The notes: generated by a model not told the origin, from the letters alone. Positions 1 through 10,227 are shown, counted from the first letter of the stretch. The stretch: 64,000 nt of DNA from Nitrososphaerota archaeon (GCA_021323705.1 JAJPKL010000027.1:1-64000); one strand, 5' to 3'. Numbers and translations: made by a program.

Positions 1-179
1 GATAGCGGTGTACTATAACTGTGTCAGAGGCAGCAAGCATCCAAGATGTGTAAGATACATGCTGGGAAACTAACATTATTTTTGTGTGAAATTATGCCCA
101 TCCCTCGTATAAACACAAATTTGGCTAACCTCCTATTGATTAAAGAATTTTTATTGTTTTGTTGAAAATTCAGGTAAGA

Positions 180-731
180 CTAGTTACAATTGATCTTGTC
201 AATGATACTTGTTGCATTCTTTAGTTCATGTATTCTTATTGCCCGAGGGTCAGGAAAATCAAGATTCCAGGGCTGACTGTAAAGTATTATTGACTTTTTT
301 CTTGCCAGGATGCTTTTTGCGTTTAAAGGAGAGTCGTCTATAAAGACATCATAGTCAAGTTTTGCCTTTTCTGTTCCCTCTGATACTCCTACATAATTTT
401 TAAAGACCACGCCATGCATTTTGAGCCAGTTCCTTACGTCGCCATGTGTAGAATCTTCTCGTGCAGTAACTATATCCACGGTGCCCATCTTTGATAGTTC
501 TTCAGATGCATAAGAGAGGTCAGTTTCAGTTGGAGGAATATCTTTCCAAGATTTCCAGCACATGGATAGTTCTTTGTAGAAATCAAACTTGTTTATGTTA
601 TATCTCTTCCAAAAATCCCATTCTGATATATCCGACTTTAATATGGGCGTTGTCCTAATTTTGTTATTGTATAACAACCAGGCATGGATAACATCGGCAA
701 GAACACCGTCAACATCTAGTGCAATTTTCAA
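180..731 (-). CDS. HAD-superfamily 5'(3')-deoxyribonucleotidase-like protein
   Basis: A 183-residue HAD phosphatase. Motif I is DVDGVLAD at residues 6-13 (nucleophile and acid/base Asp). A motif II Thr lies in 'DIVTARED', a Lys in 'GTEKAKLD', and the motif IV acidic pair in 'FIDDSP'. The layout and length match the NT5C-type family, which dephosphorylates nucleoside monophosphates, but the substrate cannot be read from sequence. Its start lies 3 bp after the dnaJ stop on the same strand, so it is probably the last gene of the chaperone transcript. A general HAD phosphatase role is the alternative. Confidence 0.75.
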   Translation of the reverse strand: MKIALDVDGVLADVIHAWLLYNNKIRTTPILKSDISEWDFWKRYNINKFDFYKELSMCWKSWKDIPPTETDLSYASEELSKMGTVDIVTAREDSTHGDVRNWLKMHGVVFKNYVGVSEGTEKAKLDYDVFIDDSPLNAKSILARKKSIILYSQPWNLDFPDPRAIRIHELKNATSIIDKINCN

Positions 732-734
732 GAT

Positions 735-1844
735 TTATTCCTCTTTATTCAAACTATCCCGAAGTTCTTCAAGCAATTTGCGTTGATGTTTGTCTAATTT
801 TTTTGGAATGTCCACAACAAGTCTGATATATTCATCTCCCTTGCTGCGAGATCCTTGATGCGGCAAGCCTTTCCCTTTTAGTTTTATTATTGTATTTGGC
901 TGGCTGCCCGGTTCAACATCAATTTTCTCAGTTCCTTCCAGTGTTGGTACAATTATTTTCTTTCCTAATGTGGCATCAATCATTGATATGTTTTCATCGT
1001 AAAATATGTCTGCCCCATCTCGCTTGAATTTGGGGTGAGGTTTGACCTTGACTCTAACTATGAGATCACCGCTTATTCCATTTGATATCTGTTCCCCTTC
1101 TCCTTTTATTCGATATTCACCATTTTCAATACCTGGAGGAAGTTCAAATGAAAAACGTCTCGTTCCCTTCTGTTTTCCAGATCCTTTGCATTTGGAACAG
1201 GGCCTTTCAATTATCTTGCCTTGTCCTCTGCATGTATTGCACGGTTGAACTGTGACAAAGGTGGAAAAGCCGCTACTGCGAGATGTTCTTATTTGGCCGT
1301 GACCGTTGCAAACAGAGCATGTTCTCATTGATGTTCCCGGCGTAGCTCCAGTTCCTTTGCAGTCGCCACAGGGATTCTCGCTTGGTAGCTCAACCTCTTC
1401 TTGTTTTCCCTTCAGAACATCCTCAAGTGTTAGCTCTGCATTATATACCAGATCTGCTCCCCTTTCCCTCCCAAATCCAAAATCAAATCCACCAAACCTG
1501 AAACCTCCTCCACCCCTGCCACCAAAGAGATTTTCAAAAATTGAATCAAATCCAGACCCAAAAATGTCTTCAAAATTCACTCTTGAGCCCTGGAATATGT
1601 CTTCAGTGCTGTACTTGCCGTCTACGCCTGCGTGACCGTACGTATCGTAAATCTTGCGTTTTTCAACATCAGACAATACCGCATAAGCCTCAGATATTTC
1701 CTTAAAGTGCTCTGCCGCATCGGGAGATTTATTCCTGTCTGGATGAAATTTGAGAGCAAGTTTCCTGTACTGAGACTTTATTTCATCTTGAGATGCATTT
1801 TTCTCAAGGCCCAAGACCTCATAATAATCGCGTTTAGTACTCAT
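735..1844 (-). CDS. dnaJ: Chaperone protein DnaJ (Hsp40)
   Basis: Full-length 369-residue type I DnaJ. It has an N-terminal J domain with the HPD motif ('FHPDRN'), a Gly/Phe-rich linker, four CxxCxGxG zinc repeats ([32 protein letters not shown]) and the C-terminal substrate-binding domains. It stimulates the DnaK ATPase and delivers unfolded clients. It lies 34 bp downstream of dnaK in the order grpE-dnaK-dnaJ. Archaea acquired this set from bacteria (known for the family). No CIRCE-like operator is visible upstream of the operon. Confidence 0.97.
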   Translation of the reverse strand: MSTKRDYYEVLGLEKNASQDEIKSQYRKLALKFHPDRNKSPDAAEHFKEISEAYAVLSDVEKRKIYDTYGHAGVDGKYSTEDIFQGSRVNFEDIFGSGFDSIFENLFGGRGGGGFRFGGFDFGFGRERGADLVYNAELTLEDVLKGKQEEVELPSENPCGDCKGTGATPGTSMRTCSVCNGHGQIRTSRSSGFSTFVTVQPCNTCRGQGKIIERPCSKCKGSGKQKGTRRFSFELPPGIENGEYRIKGEGEQISNGISGDLIVRVKVKPHPKFKRDGADIFYDENISMIDATLGKKIIVPTLEGTEKIDVEPGSQPNTIIKLKGKGLPHQGSRSKGDEYIRLVVDIPKKLDKHQRKLLEELRDSLNKEE

Positions 1845-1878
1845 GATTGTACAATGTTACTTGTTCTCAAATATAACA

Positions 1879-3729
1879 TCAGATTGTAGCACCTCCAGTA
1901 GCCGGGCCTGAGGATCCTGCAGATTCTTGTGCGCCCGTTCCTGCAGCTCCTTGTGCGCCAGCCCCTGGAGGCGGGGTTACATTTTTGTAAAGTTCAGTAC
2001 TAACGTCATTTACTATTTTCTTTAGTGCATCAAGTTTTGGTTTAATCTCAGCAGGTCCCTTGTCAAGAACATCTTTTAGTTCCTTTATGGCATTACTTAC
2101 TTTTATTCCCTGATCTTGCGATATCTTGTCTTTTAGATCTTGATTTATCAGTTTTTCAGTGGTATAGAGGTACTGCTCTGCCTCATTTTTTACCTCTACC
2201 TCTTCTTTCTTCTTCTTGTCTTGTTCGGCAAAGGTTTCAGCATCCTTTTTCATTTTTTCAATGTCGTCTTTTGAGAGTTTTGTGCTTGCAGTAATTGTAA
2301 TCTTGGCTTCTTTTTGAGTTGCAAGATCTTTTGCTGTGACATTGAGAATCCCGTTTGCGTCGATATCAAATTTGACTTCAATCTGCGGTATTCCCCTTGG
2401 CGCAGGGGGAATGCCAGAAAGGTTGAAACTTCCAAGCGAGACATTATCAGATGCCATAGGCCTTTCACCTTGTACTATATGGATAGTTACAGCAGTTTGG
2501 TTGTCTGCTGCAGTGGTGAAGGTTTTGCTTTTGGATGTTGGTATGGTAGTATTTCTGTCGATAATGGGCTCACGTAATCCTCCAAGGACCTCTACTCCCA
2601 GAGTCAACGGAGTAACATCTAAGAGGACAATATCGCTTGTTACCTCGCCTGCTATGATTCCTGCTTGTATGGCAGCACCTAATGCAACTGCTTCCATCGG
2701 ATCCACACCGGCCTCTGGCTCTTTACCCATCACATTTGCAACAAATTTTCGGATTTGAGGAATTCTCGTAGGTCCTCCTACCAGTATAATCTTACTTACA
2801 TCTCCTGGAGATAATTTTGCATCTTCCAGCGCCTTTGTCATAGAAGGCCTGCATCTTTCAACAATTGGGTTTATGAGCTCTTCAAACTTTGCTCTTGTTA
2901 TTTTTAGTTCCAGATTTTTTGGGCCAGACGAGGGGTCATAGGATATGAAAGGGAGATTAACGTCTGTCTCAAATACGGAGGAAAGTTCTATCTTTGCTTT
3001 TTCAGCTGCTTCTCGTACTCTGACCATGGCTGCGTTATCCTTGCTGAGATCTATTCCAGATGATTTTCTAAAATTATCAACAATATAATCAATGAGAACT
3101 TTGTCCATGTCGGTTCCGCCCAGCTGTGTATCTCCTGAAGTGCTCATTACCTCAAAGACACCACCGCCCATTTCCATAATTGTTACATCAAGAGTACCTC
3201 CTCCCAAATCAAAGACCATTATTTTCATGTCTTGTTTTGATTTATCAAGCCCAAAGGCAAGTGCTGCAGCTGTAGGTTCGTTGATTATTCTAACAACCTC
3301 TAGCCCTGCTATTTGTCCTGCATCTTTGGTGGCCTGTCTCTGATTATCATTAAAGTAAGCTGGAACAGTTATCACAGCCTTGTCAATCTTTTCTCCAATG
3401 AATGCTTCTGCATCTTTCTTTATTTTTTGTAGGATGAAGGCAGAGATTTGTTGCGGTCGGTATTCTTTGTCATGTATCTTAAATGCATGATCTGTTCCCA
3501 TCTTCCTTTTTGCTGCTACCACAGTTCCTTCTGGATTTGTTACCGCCTGCCTCCTTGCCGGTTCACCCACTATGAGTTGGCCGTCTTTGGTAAATGCTAC
3601 CACGGATGGAAAGGCCTTACCTCCGATAGTTGTTCCCTCAGCAGCTGGAATCAGGGTGGGTTTTCCGCCCATCATAACTGCAGCAGCAGAGTTACTAGTT
3701 CCCAAATCGATGCCGATAATTTTAGCCAT
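1879..3729 (-). CDS. dnaK: Molecular chaperone DnaK (Hsp70)
   Basis: A 616-residue Hsp70. The actin-like ATPase domain begins '[12 protein letters not shown]' and carries the phosphate-2 motif '[11 protein letters not shown]' and the adenosine motif '[10 protein letters not shown]'. The substrate-binding beta domain and helical lid follow. The tail is Gly/Ala/Pro-rich and lacks a eukaryotic EEVD end. It folds and disaggregates cytosolic proteins with GrpE and DnaJ. It starts 1 bp after the grpE stop, so the two are probably co-transcribed and translationally coupled. Confidence 0.98.
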   Translation of the reverse strand: MAKIIGIDLGTSNSAAAVMMGGKPTLIPAAEGTTIGGKAFPSVVAFTKDGQLIVGEPARRQAVTNPEGTVVAAKRKMGTDHAFKIHDKEYRPQQISAFILQKIKKDAEAFIGEKIDKAVITVPAYFNDNQRQATKDAGQIAGLEVVRIINEPTAAALAFGLDKSKQDMKIMVFDLGGGTLDVTIMEMGGGVFEVMSTSGDTQLGGTDMDKVLIDYIVDNFRKSSGIDLSKDNAAMVRVREAAEKAKIELSSVFETDVNLPFISYDPSSGPKNLELKITRAKFEELINPIVERCRPSMTKALEDAKLSPGDVSKIILVGGPTRIPQIRKFVANVMGKEPEAGVDPMEAVALGAAIQAGIIAGEVTSDIVLLDVTPLTLGVEVLGGLREPIIDRNTTIPTSKSKTFTTAADNQTAVTIHIVQGERPMASDNVSLGSFNLSGIPPAPRGIPQIEVKFDIDANGILNVTAKDLATQKEAKITITASTKLSKDDIEKMKKDAETFAEQDKKKKEEVEVKNEAEQYLYTTEKLINQDLKDKISQDQGIKVSNAIKELKDVLDKGPAEIKPKLDALKKIVNDVSTELYKNVTPPPGAGAQGAAGTGAQESAGSSGPATGGATI

Positions 3730-3730
3730 G

Positions 3731-4309
3731 TTAATTCATCTCTTTGATACGTTTTTTAGATATTTCTACTAGACTAGGTCTAATAATCCTGTCTTTCAAA
3801 ATATATCCCTTGCGCAGTTCTGCCGTAATCGTATTATCATCAAGCGCGGGATCATTTTTTATCGAAATTGCTTCATGCAGTCTAGGATCAAAAACTTCGC
3901 CTAATGCTTCAATGGGTTTTACTCCATATTCAGACAAGAAGGAATTCATGTTCTTTAAAATGGCATCAAGTCCGTCAGTATTTACATTTTGTTTGGATAA
4001 CACGTCCTTGGCCCGAACAAAATCGTCATAAATTGACAAGAATTTCAAAATCATATTATCAGCAATGGAATCTACTTTGGTCTGGACATCCAATTCTGTC
4101 CTTTTCTTCAGATTTTCAAAATCGGCAAGCAGGTATTGAATTTTTTTTTCTTGTGCTGCTGTCTTTTCTTTTTCTTTTTCTAATTTTATTTTTAATTCTT
4201 TGATATTTTCTGTTTCCTGCTGTTCTGTAATTTCTTCGTTCAATTCTGTTTCCTGTACGGTTTTCTCATTATCCTCAACTTCATTTTCATTGCCTGACAT
4301 GTCCATCAT
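3731..4309 (-). CDS. grpE: Nucleotide exchange factor GrpE
   Basis: 192 residues: an acidic, low-complexity N-terminus (about 1-35), a long coiled coil (about 35-80, rich in Glu/Lys), then the GrpE core ending in the conserved '[18 protein letters not shown]' beta wing. It releases ADP from DnaK. It is the first chaperone gene of the grpE-dnaK-dnaJ order. The upstream gene ends 22 bp before its start. Several Met residues sit at the N-terminus (MMDM), so the exact start is uncertain by a few residues. Confidence 0.95.
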   Translation of the reverse strand: MMDMSGNENEVEDNEKTVQETELNEEITEQQETENIKELKIKLEKEKEKTAAQEKKIQYLLADFENLKKRTELDVQTKVDSIADNMILKFLSIYDDFVRAKDVLSKQNVNTDGLDAILKNMNSFLSEYGVKPIEALGEVFDPRLHEAISIKNDPALDDNTITAELRKGYILKDRIIRPSLVEISKKRIKEMN

Positions 4310-4331
4310 ATCCTTTCACTTTATACCCTTA

Positions 4332-5465
4332 TTACAATATCTCACATAGAGGGTTAGTTTTTATTATTATTACATCTGAGTCTTTGCCGTTTTTTGCAAC
4401 CTTGTCATAATCAGTTTTTGAACATGCCACTATGATAGTGGTTTTATCACTATGGAAAAGATCAATACCCGGACCCTGTTGCACTTCTACGTCTCCTATA
4501 TAATCACGCAGTTTAGTAACAAGAGAATTTAGCATGTCAACTTTGTCTCCCCTCATCTCGTAAGAATCTTGCGTCCAAACCAAAACTACCTTAGTTCTGC
4601 TGGCCTTGAGCTCATTCTTTTTTAAAGTAGACCTTATCTCATCTATGAGTCTCTTGACATATCCTTCAATTCCCTTTATACTTCCGTTAACTAGATACAT
4701 CATTGTACCGGCTCCCTCAACTGAGGTACCAAGAGACCTTAGATCATACAATCCGTTTGTCATGTCATCTAAAAATAGATCCTTGTAATCAGTGAACACA
4801 AGATCGTTTCTTGTAGCTGGATCTTGTGCAAACTTGCAAACCTCAAGAATGCTTGACAAGCTAGAAAATTGTGTCAAGACTTTGATTGCGTGAATAATCT
4901 CGGCAGAAGACATGGAAACAAACTTTTTTGTCTTTTTTTCTGTTTCCAACAGTTTGCCAAGTTTATCATCGGATTTACCATTAAAGGAACCGACAATTTC
5001 CGGAGCGTATCCCTTTGAGAGCGGATAATAAAAATATGATATTCCTTTTCCCATCTCAAGCCCTGTGATGTGTTCGAGAAGCGATATGGTTTCATTGTTG
5101 CCGCCTATACCGGTAGGAAGATTGTATATGACGGAACCTCCTTTTTTTAGTGGAGAGGTGGCATCTTTGAATTTTGAGTGGATTTCCATCTTTGCTTCCT
5201 GACCAGTTTTTCTGATTCGTGGTGCAAAGAAAAGATACTCAGCATGAGATATTGCCACATCAATTGGTTCCACGCCAAGCAACGGCTCGTCCTCCTTTAA
5301 CGATGTAACATTTGGATATGTCTTAGCTATCTCTGATTTGAGAGAAATTGCCATGTGTGCTGATTCATCCACAATGAAGACGTCTGCACCCTTTATTGCC
5401 ATTTGGCACGCAATTGAGTATCCTTCAGTGCTGAGTCCGTAAACAACAACTTTTGTGGCTACCAA
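4332..5465 (-). CDS. Rossmann-fold protein of unknown function (dehydrogenase-like N-terminus)
   Basis: 377 residues. The first 30 residues form a Rossmann-like nucleotide-binding motif ('VVVYGLSTEGYSIAC') followed by an acidic strand end ('FIVDES'), as in nucleotide-sugar or 6-phosphogluconate dehydrogenases. The rest is not recognised; no catalytic Cys or Lys motif of UDP-sugar dehydrogenases is clear. It lies 22 bp upstream of grpE on the same strand and may lead that transcript. The divergent neighbour starts 133 bp away. Likely a lineage-conserved NAD(P)-binding protein; the substrate is unknown. Confidence 0.6.
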   Translation of the reverse strand: MVATKVVVYGLSTEGYSIACQMAIKGADVFIVDESAHMAISLKSEIAKTYPNVTSLKEDEPLLGVEPIDVAISHAEYLFFAPRIRKTGQEAKMEIHSKFKDATSPLKKGGSVIYNLPTGIGGNNETISLLEHITGLEMGKGISYFYYPLSKGYAPEIVGSFNGKSDDKLGKLLETEKKTKKFVSMSSAEIIHAIKVLTQFSSLSSILEVCKFAQDPATRNDLVFTDYKDLFLDDMTNGLYDLRSLGTSVEGAGTMMYLVNGSIKGIEGYVKRLIDEIRSTLKKNELKASRTKVVLVWTQDSYEMRGDKVDMLNSLVTKLRDYIGDVEVQQGPGIDLFHSDKTTIIVACSKTDYDKVAKNGKDSDVIIIKTNPLCEIL

Positions 5466-5598
5466 ATCATGCGAACTATGAGTGCAGGCTAAGAAAAACT
5501 TTGCCCAGCACTGATACAGGGGTCAAAAGATAAGATTTTCTTGCAGTAAGATAGTCATAAGAAAAACTTTTTCCACCCTCAAATTCTATTCAGAATGT

Positions 5599-6624
5599 TT
5601 GAAAATTTGGTTTGACATACTTACACCGAAACAGTTGCTATTTTTTGGTCCAATGATACAAAAACTTGGTAAAAATCACAAAATATTATGTACTTCAAGG
5701 AATTACGGCCAAGTTGTAGACCTTGCCAAGCTAAAACATGTCAATCTTCTACTAGTAGGACGACATGGAGGCTCTGGAAGGGAAGAGAAGCTCCGAGCAA
5801 GCACGCAAAGAATTGATCGCTTGACTGATATCATATCAAAATTCTCTCCTGACCTAGTCATCAGCTTCTGCTCTCCTGAAGCCTCTCGGGTTGCATTTGG
5901 TCTCGGCATCAACCATGTGGTTTTTTCAGATTCTCCTCATGCAGAAGCTGTAATGAGACTCGCCCTACCATTTGCACAAAAACTCTTGATCCCATGGATA
6001 ATACCAAAAGAGGATTTTGTGAAATACGGGATTTCAAAAAATAACATAATTCAGTACAAGGCAATTGATGCTGCGATCATAGTAAAAGGCAGGTCAGAGG
6101 GAAAATCTCTCAAGGTTGATAAACAAAAAAAGACCATCGTCATACGACCTGAAGAGTCAGCCGCAGCCTATGCCCTTGGAAAAGCCAGCATCAGCAACGA
6201 CATAATTTCAGAGTTTAGTAAGGAAAAAGAAAAATACAATGTTCTAGTACTAGGAAGATACAAACCTCAGATAAATAGGATAAAAAAGGAATTTGGAAAT
6301 GAGGTGAGGATCATAAGCAAGGTTGTAGACGGCAAGGCTCTACTTTCTGTTACTGACCTTTTCATAGGTTCAGGCGGTACTATGACTGCAGAAGCTGCCT
6401 TGATGGGCATCCCAACCATTTCTTATGATGCAGTGCCCAACCATGTTGAAAAATATCTAGTAAAGATTGGTCTTGTAAAGCGGGAAAGAAATCCGAAAAA
6501 TATACTTCAAGTAGCCAAGAAAATGCTCAGCGACGGACCGGCAAACAGAGCAAAAGCGAAAAAAGTTTTGGATTCGATGGAAGATCCTTTCACAAAACTA
6601 ATGTTGGCAATTAGGACCCTGTAA
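5599..6624 (+). CDS. DUF354 family protein (MurG/glycosyltransferase-like fold)
   Basis: 341 residues beginning 'MKIWFDILTPKQLLFF', the typical opening of the DUF354 family, a two-domain GT-B-like fold related to UDP-GlcNAc 2-epimerases and MurG. The C-terminal half has a glycine-rich 'FIGSGGTMTAEAALMGIPTISYD' segment, which in GT-B enzymes contacts the nucleotide-sugar. The start is TTG at 5599; the nearby ATG at 5595 is out of frame and stops at once. Probably involved in surface glycan synthesis, by family only. It is monocistronic and convergent with the MoaD-MoeB gene. Confidence 0.75.
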   Translation: MKIWFDILTPKQLLFFGPMIQKLGKNHKILCTSRNYGQVVDLAKLKHVNLLLVGRHGGSGREEKLRASTQRIDRLTDIISKFSPDLVISFCSPEASRVAFGLGINHVVFSDSPHAEAVMRLALPFAQKLLIPWIIPKEDFVKYGISKNNIIQYKAIDAAIIVKGRSEGKSLKVDKQKKTIVIRPEESAAAYALGKASISNDIISEFSKEKEKYNVLVLGRYKPQINRIKKEFGNEVRIISKVVDGKALLSVTDLFIGSGGTMTAEAALMGIPTISYDAVPNHVEKYLVKIGLVKRERNPKNILQVAKKMLSDGPANRAKAKKVLDSMEDPFTKLMLAIRTL

Positions 6625-6631
6625 GATATTT

Positions 6632-7948
6632 TTATGCATTCACTAGTGTCTTGTACAGCGCAATTGCAGAATCTTCATCTTTTTCTCCCACAATAACTGC
6701 CGAGCCTCTCTTTAGGAAGCTGACAAAGATGTCATTTGTAGACATGGAAAGACCAAGTTCACCTTGGTTTTGAACCTTGAATCCCTTTGTAGATGCCGCA
6801 TTTGTAATTTTTGGCACATCAATTTCAAACATTTTTGTAGGAGTAATCGAAAAAGTTCGTTTTCCTCTGTTGCGACCACAGAGCTCTTCAATTATCAATT
6901 CTTGTTTTGGCAATTCCTCTTTCTTGCCTTTTCCACAGATAGAGCACTCATCAACTTTCTTGAACTCAGCGGTACTAAAATCCAAGTTGTCTAAATCAAT
7001 GTAAAGCAATTTGTTTGTCAAAGTTGGTTGTCGCCCAATCAATATTTTAACAGCTTCTGCAACTTCGATTCCACCCACAATTGAAAGAATTGACGGATGG
7101 ACGCCTTCTGTACTACATGTTGGCATTGAGTTTTCATCAAGAGAGGGAAAGACACAGTGATAACAAGCAGTAGTGTTTGGCAAAATAGTAAATACTTGTC
7201 CTGAGACTCCAACTGCCGCTCCCGTAATAAATGGAATATTTTTTCTCACGCAAGCCTTGTTGAGTGAATATCTTGCGTTTACACTATCAAGAGCGTCTAT
7301 TACTACATCACATCCTTCCACTATATCCAAAGCTGTGTAATCGTTTACTGATACAGGAAGAGCTTCAATTACCACATCAGAATTCATTTTTTTTAACTTC
7401 TTTGCAGCCGCCTCCACTTTTACCTGTCCAATATCTGATTCATCAAACATGGTCTGCCTATGCAGGTTAGACAATTCTACAACATCTCTGTCTACTATTC
7501 TTATTTTGCCAATACCCATAGCAACCAGTCTACTTACTATAGGGTTGCCAAGCCCCCCTACTCCTACAACACATGCTTTCTTGCTTCTAAGCTTCAGTTG
7601 TCCTTCATATCCTATTTCCTCCAACATGACTTGTCTGGAATATCGTTCAAGTTCTTTACTAGAAAGTTCAGAACCTCCTGCTACTGCAGGAAGTATGTAA
7701 ATTTCGTCACCGTCCTTTAGAGCAGTTTCCATCCCTCCTGAGAAGCGCATGTTTTTGCCGTTCACGTATATGTTGATAAGAGAACGTGGAGTGCCATCAG
7801 GATTTAGAACTCGACGTTTGAATTCATCACCTAGTTGTTCTGAGATCTTGGCAAATGCTTCGCTTAGAGTAATGGCTGAGATATCGACCTTTTTCTCTCC
7901 CCCACCCTTGTTTAATACCGAAGGTATTGTGAATTTGATGCTGGCCAT
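6632..7948 (-). CDS. MoaD/ThiS-MoeB/ThiF fusion: ubiquitin-like protein joined to its E1-like activating enzyme
   Basis: 438 residues from the ATG at 7948; the longer ORF start at 8062 would lie inside thrC and adds non-homologous sequence. Residues 1-92 form a beta-grasp sulfur carrier ending 'PAVAGG'. An E1-like domain follows with ATP loop 'GVGGLGNP', arginine finger 'NLHRQ', zinc pairs 'CYHC' and 'CSIC', and an active-site Cys in 'TCSTEGVHP'. A C-terminal domain of about 90 residues is unassigned. Expected chemistry is adenylation and thiolation of a Gly-Gly carrier for molybdopterin, thiamine or tRNA thiolation. The Gly-Gly is internal, so a cleavage or another carrier is needed. It starts 2 bp after thrC. 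Confidence 0.85.
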   Translation of the reverse strand: MASIKFTIPSVLNKGGGEKKVDISAITLSEAFAKISEQLGDEFKRRVLNPDGTPRSLINIYVNGKNMRFSGGMETALKDGDEIYILPAVAGGSELSSKELERYSRQVMLEEIGYEGQLKLRSKKACVVGVGGLGNPIVSRLVAMGIGKIRIVDRDVVELSNLHRQTMFDESDIGQVKVEAAAKKLKKMNSDVVIEALPVSVNDYTALDIVEGCDVVIDALDSVNARYSLNKACVRKNIPFITGAAVGVSGQVFTILPNTTACYHCVFPSLDENSMPTCSTEGVHPSILSIVGGIEVAEAVKILIGRQPTLTNKLLYIDLDNLDFSTAEFKKVDECSICGKGKKEELPKQELIIEELCGRNRGKRTFSITPTKMFEIDVPKITNAASTKGFKVQNQGELGLSMSTNDIFVSFLKRGSAVIVGEKDEDSAIALYKTLVNA

Positions 7949-7950
7949 AT

Positions 7951-9168
7951 CTATCTCACCAGCGCTGCAATCTTGGCTACGTCTGCCTGCATGGTCTGTG
8001 GCTTGGGCAGTACTTCCATCATTACTTCGGTGGTCTTCAGGCCATTTCCTGTCACATAGCATATAACAGAATCATTTTTGTCAACCTTTCCTGCTTCCAC
8101 CATCTTTTTGAGCACTGCAACAGACACACCTCCGGCAGGTTCTGTAAAGATGCCCTCAGTTCTTGCAAGCAGTAGTATGGCATCCAGAATCTCACGGTTT
8201 GACGATTCTTCAGCATAGCCGTTGTATTGTTTTAATCGTTTTAGGACGTATTGTCCATCACCTGGGTCTCCAATAGCAAGGCTCTTTGCAATTGTATCTG
8301 GGTTTTCTACTGGTGTGACCTCCGTCTTGTTTTTCTTAAATGCCTCTACTACTGGTGCACATCCATGAGGCTGTGCTGCAATCATGTGCATGTTGGAAAC
8401 GTTATTCACTAGAGATAATCTTTCAAGTTCCTCAAATCCCTTGCAGATTGCATTTAGCATTGCACCGCTCCCTACTGGTACAATTAACTGATCAGGCACT
8501 TTCCAGTCAAGCTGCTCTGCAACCTCAAAGGCAAGTGTTTTTGATCCCTCAACATAGTAAGAACGCATGTTTATGTTAACTATCCCTATTCCTTTACTAT
8601 CTCCTATTTGAGCTGCAATTCTATTCGCATCGTCATATGTTCCATCAACTGCTATGAAATTGGCGCCGTAGGAAAGAGCTTGTGTAATTTTTGCGTGTTC
8701 AATGTCGCTTGGTGCAAAGATATAGCACGGAAATCCCCCTTTTGCAGCATGAGCCGCAGTAGCTGACGCAAGATTTCCAGTGGACGCGCAGCCAACAGCA
8801 GAAAGACCAAACTCTTTTGCTTTTGAGATTGCAACTCCAGCAGGTCTATCTTTGAATGAAAAAGTAGGGTTTACAGAATCATTTTTTATATACAAATTAT
8901 TCAGGCCGAGTTTTTCTCCAAGTTTGTCTGCTTTAATGAGTGGAGTAAGTCCAGCACCAATGCTTACTATATTTGATTTTGATTCAATTGGCAACAGTTC
9001 GTGATATCGCCAGTAAGTGTGTTCACGATTTGCAAAGGTATTCTTGTTTACTTGAGGAAAGTCATACTGTACATCAAGAGGGCCAAAACATTCTTCACAG
9101 ATGTACCTAAATGTAGGAGTATACTCTTTCTTACATTCCCTACACTGCAGTGATTTTATCTTAGCCAA
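7951..9168 (-). CDS. thrC: Threonine synthase
   Basis: A 405-residue PLP enzyme of fold type II. An N-terminal four-Cys zinc ribbon (CxxC at 9-12 and 25-28, 'CRECKKEY', 'CEECFGP') precedes the catalytic domain. The PLP lysine lies in 'FSFKDRPAG' and phosphate-binding glycines in 'GVASTGN'-like 'GCASTGNLA'. It converts O-phosphohomoserine to threonine. It is co-transcribed with the MoaD-MoeB fusion (2-bp gap), so a PLP beta-replacement role linked to sulfur carriers, such as cysteine synthesis, cannot be excluded. Confidence 0.88.
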   Translation of the reverse strand: MAKIKSLQCRECKKEYTPTFRYICEECFGPLDVQYDFPQVNKNTFANREHTYWRYHELLPIESKSNIVSIGAGLTPLIKADKLGEKLGLNNLYIKNDSVNPTFSFKDRPAGVAISKAKEFGLSAVGCASTGNLASATAAHAAKGGFPCYIFAPSDIEHAKITQALSYGANFIAVDGTYDDANRIAAQIGDSKGIGIVNINMRSYYVEGSKTLAFEVAEQLDWKVPDQLIVPVGSGAMLNAICKGFEELERLSLVNNVSNMHMIAAQPHGCAPVVEAFKKNKTEVTPVENPDTIAKSLAIGDPGDGQYVLKRLKQYNGYAEESSNREILDAILLLARTEGIFTEPAGGVSVAVLKKMVEAGKVDKNDSVICYVTGNGLKTTEVMMEVLPKPQTMQADVAKIAALVR

Positions 9169-9216
9169 GATAATTCTGACTTTGTAAAATAATAGATAAA
9201 AAATCCTAATATTAAT

Positions 9217-9231
9217 TTAAGTGATACTTAA
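9217..9231. promoter_or_regulatory. Inverted repeat upstream of thrC (possible operator)
   Basis: TTAAGT-GAT-ACTTAA, a perfect 6-bp inverted repeat with a 3-bp spacer, lies 48 bp upstream of the thrC start in the divergent region before the small secreted-protein gene. The surroundings are AT-rich. A role as an operator is inference only. Confidence 0.3.
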
Positions 9232-9401
9232 TTTTAATGGCTGCTGAATTCAGTGAAAATTAATATAAATTCACGGATTAACACAAAAAGTTCACTACAA
9301 AATTGGTTTGCAGTGTTGAAAATTATGGTGATCTGAATATTTTATGAATTTTTTACAATTAGAAGAGATATTAATGATGCAAGAGGATCGTTAAACGAAA
9401 A

Positions 9402-9896
9402 TTGAAAAAGCCCGCGGGTAGAAAAAAGAAAAACGCAATCAGTGCAATAATCGCCGTGGTTGTAATAGTAGCTGTTTCTGCTACTGCTATCTATTATTAC
9501 AATCAGTATGGAACTACAGGAGGCGGCACTGCACGGTGGGTCACCTCTGGACCATTTGCCATTACTAATTCAACATACAGGCTTGGTGACAATATCTTCA
9601 TGGTAGTCACGGGTTTAAAACCGACCGATGTAGGTACAATGTTGATATATGATCCCAAAGGCGGAGTCTTCTCACATGTACCGTTTAACGGAACGATGAA
9701 GTCAGATTTTAATTACTTTTTCAAACCAGTCACTTTAAGATCAGAAAAACTTTGTACAGCGCAGGATCTGGTAGGAAATTGGACAATAGTTTTCCAAGGA
9801 ACGTCCTACAAACCCTTACATTTTCAAGTCGTAAATGAATGGGTAGCAGGTGCGCAAGCAGGCGAAGATCTGAAACCAGTCCCACCCCCCTGTTAG
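9402..9896 (+). CDS. Membrane-anchored extracytoplasmic protein, unknown function
   Basis: 164 residues from a TTG start. A basic N-terminus ('KKPAGRKKK') is followed by one hydrophobic segment at about residues 14-33 and a Gly-rich linker, then a predicted beta-rich outer domain with two Cys (about 126 and the terminal PPC). The topology suggests a signal anchor with the body outside the membrane. The body resembles small Ig-like archaeal surface domains but no family is recognised. It is convergent with hisI (1-bp gap) and not part of the his operon. Confidence 0.6.
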   Translation: MKKPAGRKKKNAISAIIAVVVIVAVSATAIYYYNQYGTTGGGTARWVTSGPFAITNSTYRLGDNIFMVVTGLKPTDVGTMLIYDPKGGVFSHVPFNGTMKSDFNYFFKPVTLRSEKLCTAQDLVGNWTIVFQGTSYKPLHFQVVNEWVAGAQAGEDLKPVPPPC

Positions 9897-9897
9897 A

Positions 9898-10227
9898 TTA
9901 TTTGTCAAGTTGATTATGGAAACAGACCCGGTCTCCCGTATGACAGGCAGGACCTGACGGTTCAACTAGATATATTATTGCGTCAGAATCACAGTCAACT
10001 AAGATTTCTTTTACTTTTTGTACGTTGCCTGACTCTTCGCCTTTCATCCACAGCTTGTTTCTAGATCTGCTCCAAAACCAAGAGTTGCCTGTCTTTTGAG
10101 TTAGCTCAAGCGACTCTTTGTTTGCATAGGCCAGGGTTAGCACCTCCTTTGTATTGGCATCTTGAACTATGACTGGAACAAGACCCTCTCCCTTTGCAAA
10201 GTCAATGTCTGAAACTTTCATCCTCAT
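9898..10227 (-). CDS. hisI: Phosphoribosyl-AMP cyclohydrolase
   Basis: 109 residues, the usual size of stand-alone HisI. It contains the conserved '[15 protein letters not shown]' block, the zinc ligands in 'DCDSDAI' and 'PACHTG', and a further Cys in 'VCFHNQ'. It opens the purine ring of PR-AMP in step 3 of histidine synthesis. It is the last gene of the his operon, 19 bp after hisF. There is no fused HisE pyrophosphatase domain and no hisE elsewhere in the window. Confidence 0.95.
   Translation of the reverse strand: MRMKVSDIDFAKGEGLVPVIVQDANTKEVLTLAYANKESLELTQKTGNSWFWSRSRNKLWMKGEESGNVQKVKEILVDCDSDAIIYLVEPSGPACHTGDRVCFHNQLDK

Noticed and set aside
1-179. Leading intergenic region
   Set aside because: No ORF, tRNA or clear hairpin recognised; its function depends on sequence outside the window.
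4332-5465. Assignment as UDP-glucose/GDP-mannose dehydrogenase
   Set aside because: Only the N-terminal Rossmann motif fits; the catalytic Cys region of that family is not visible.
5491-5570. AAGAAAAACTTT repeated twice (5491-5502, 5559-5570) in a divergent promoter region
   Set aside because: Short, AT-rich and 68 bp apart; could be chance, with no further structure.
7949-8062. N-terminal extension of the MoaD-MoeB ORF
   Set aside because: It lies within thrC, has no homology-like sequence, and an ATG at 7948 directly precedes the beta-grasp domain.
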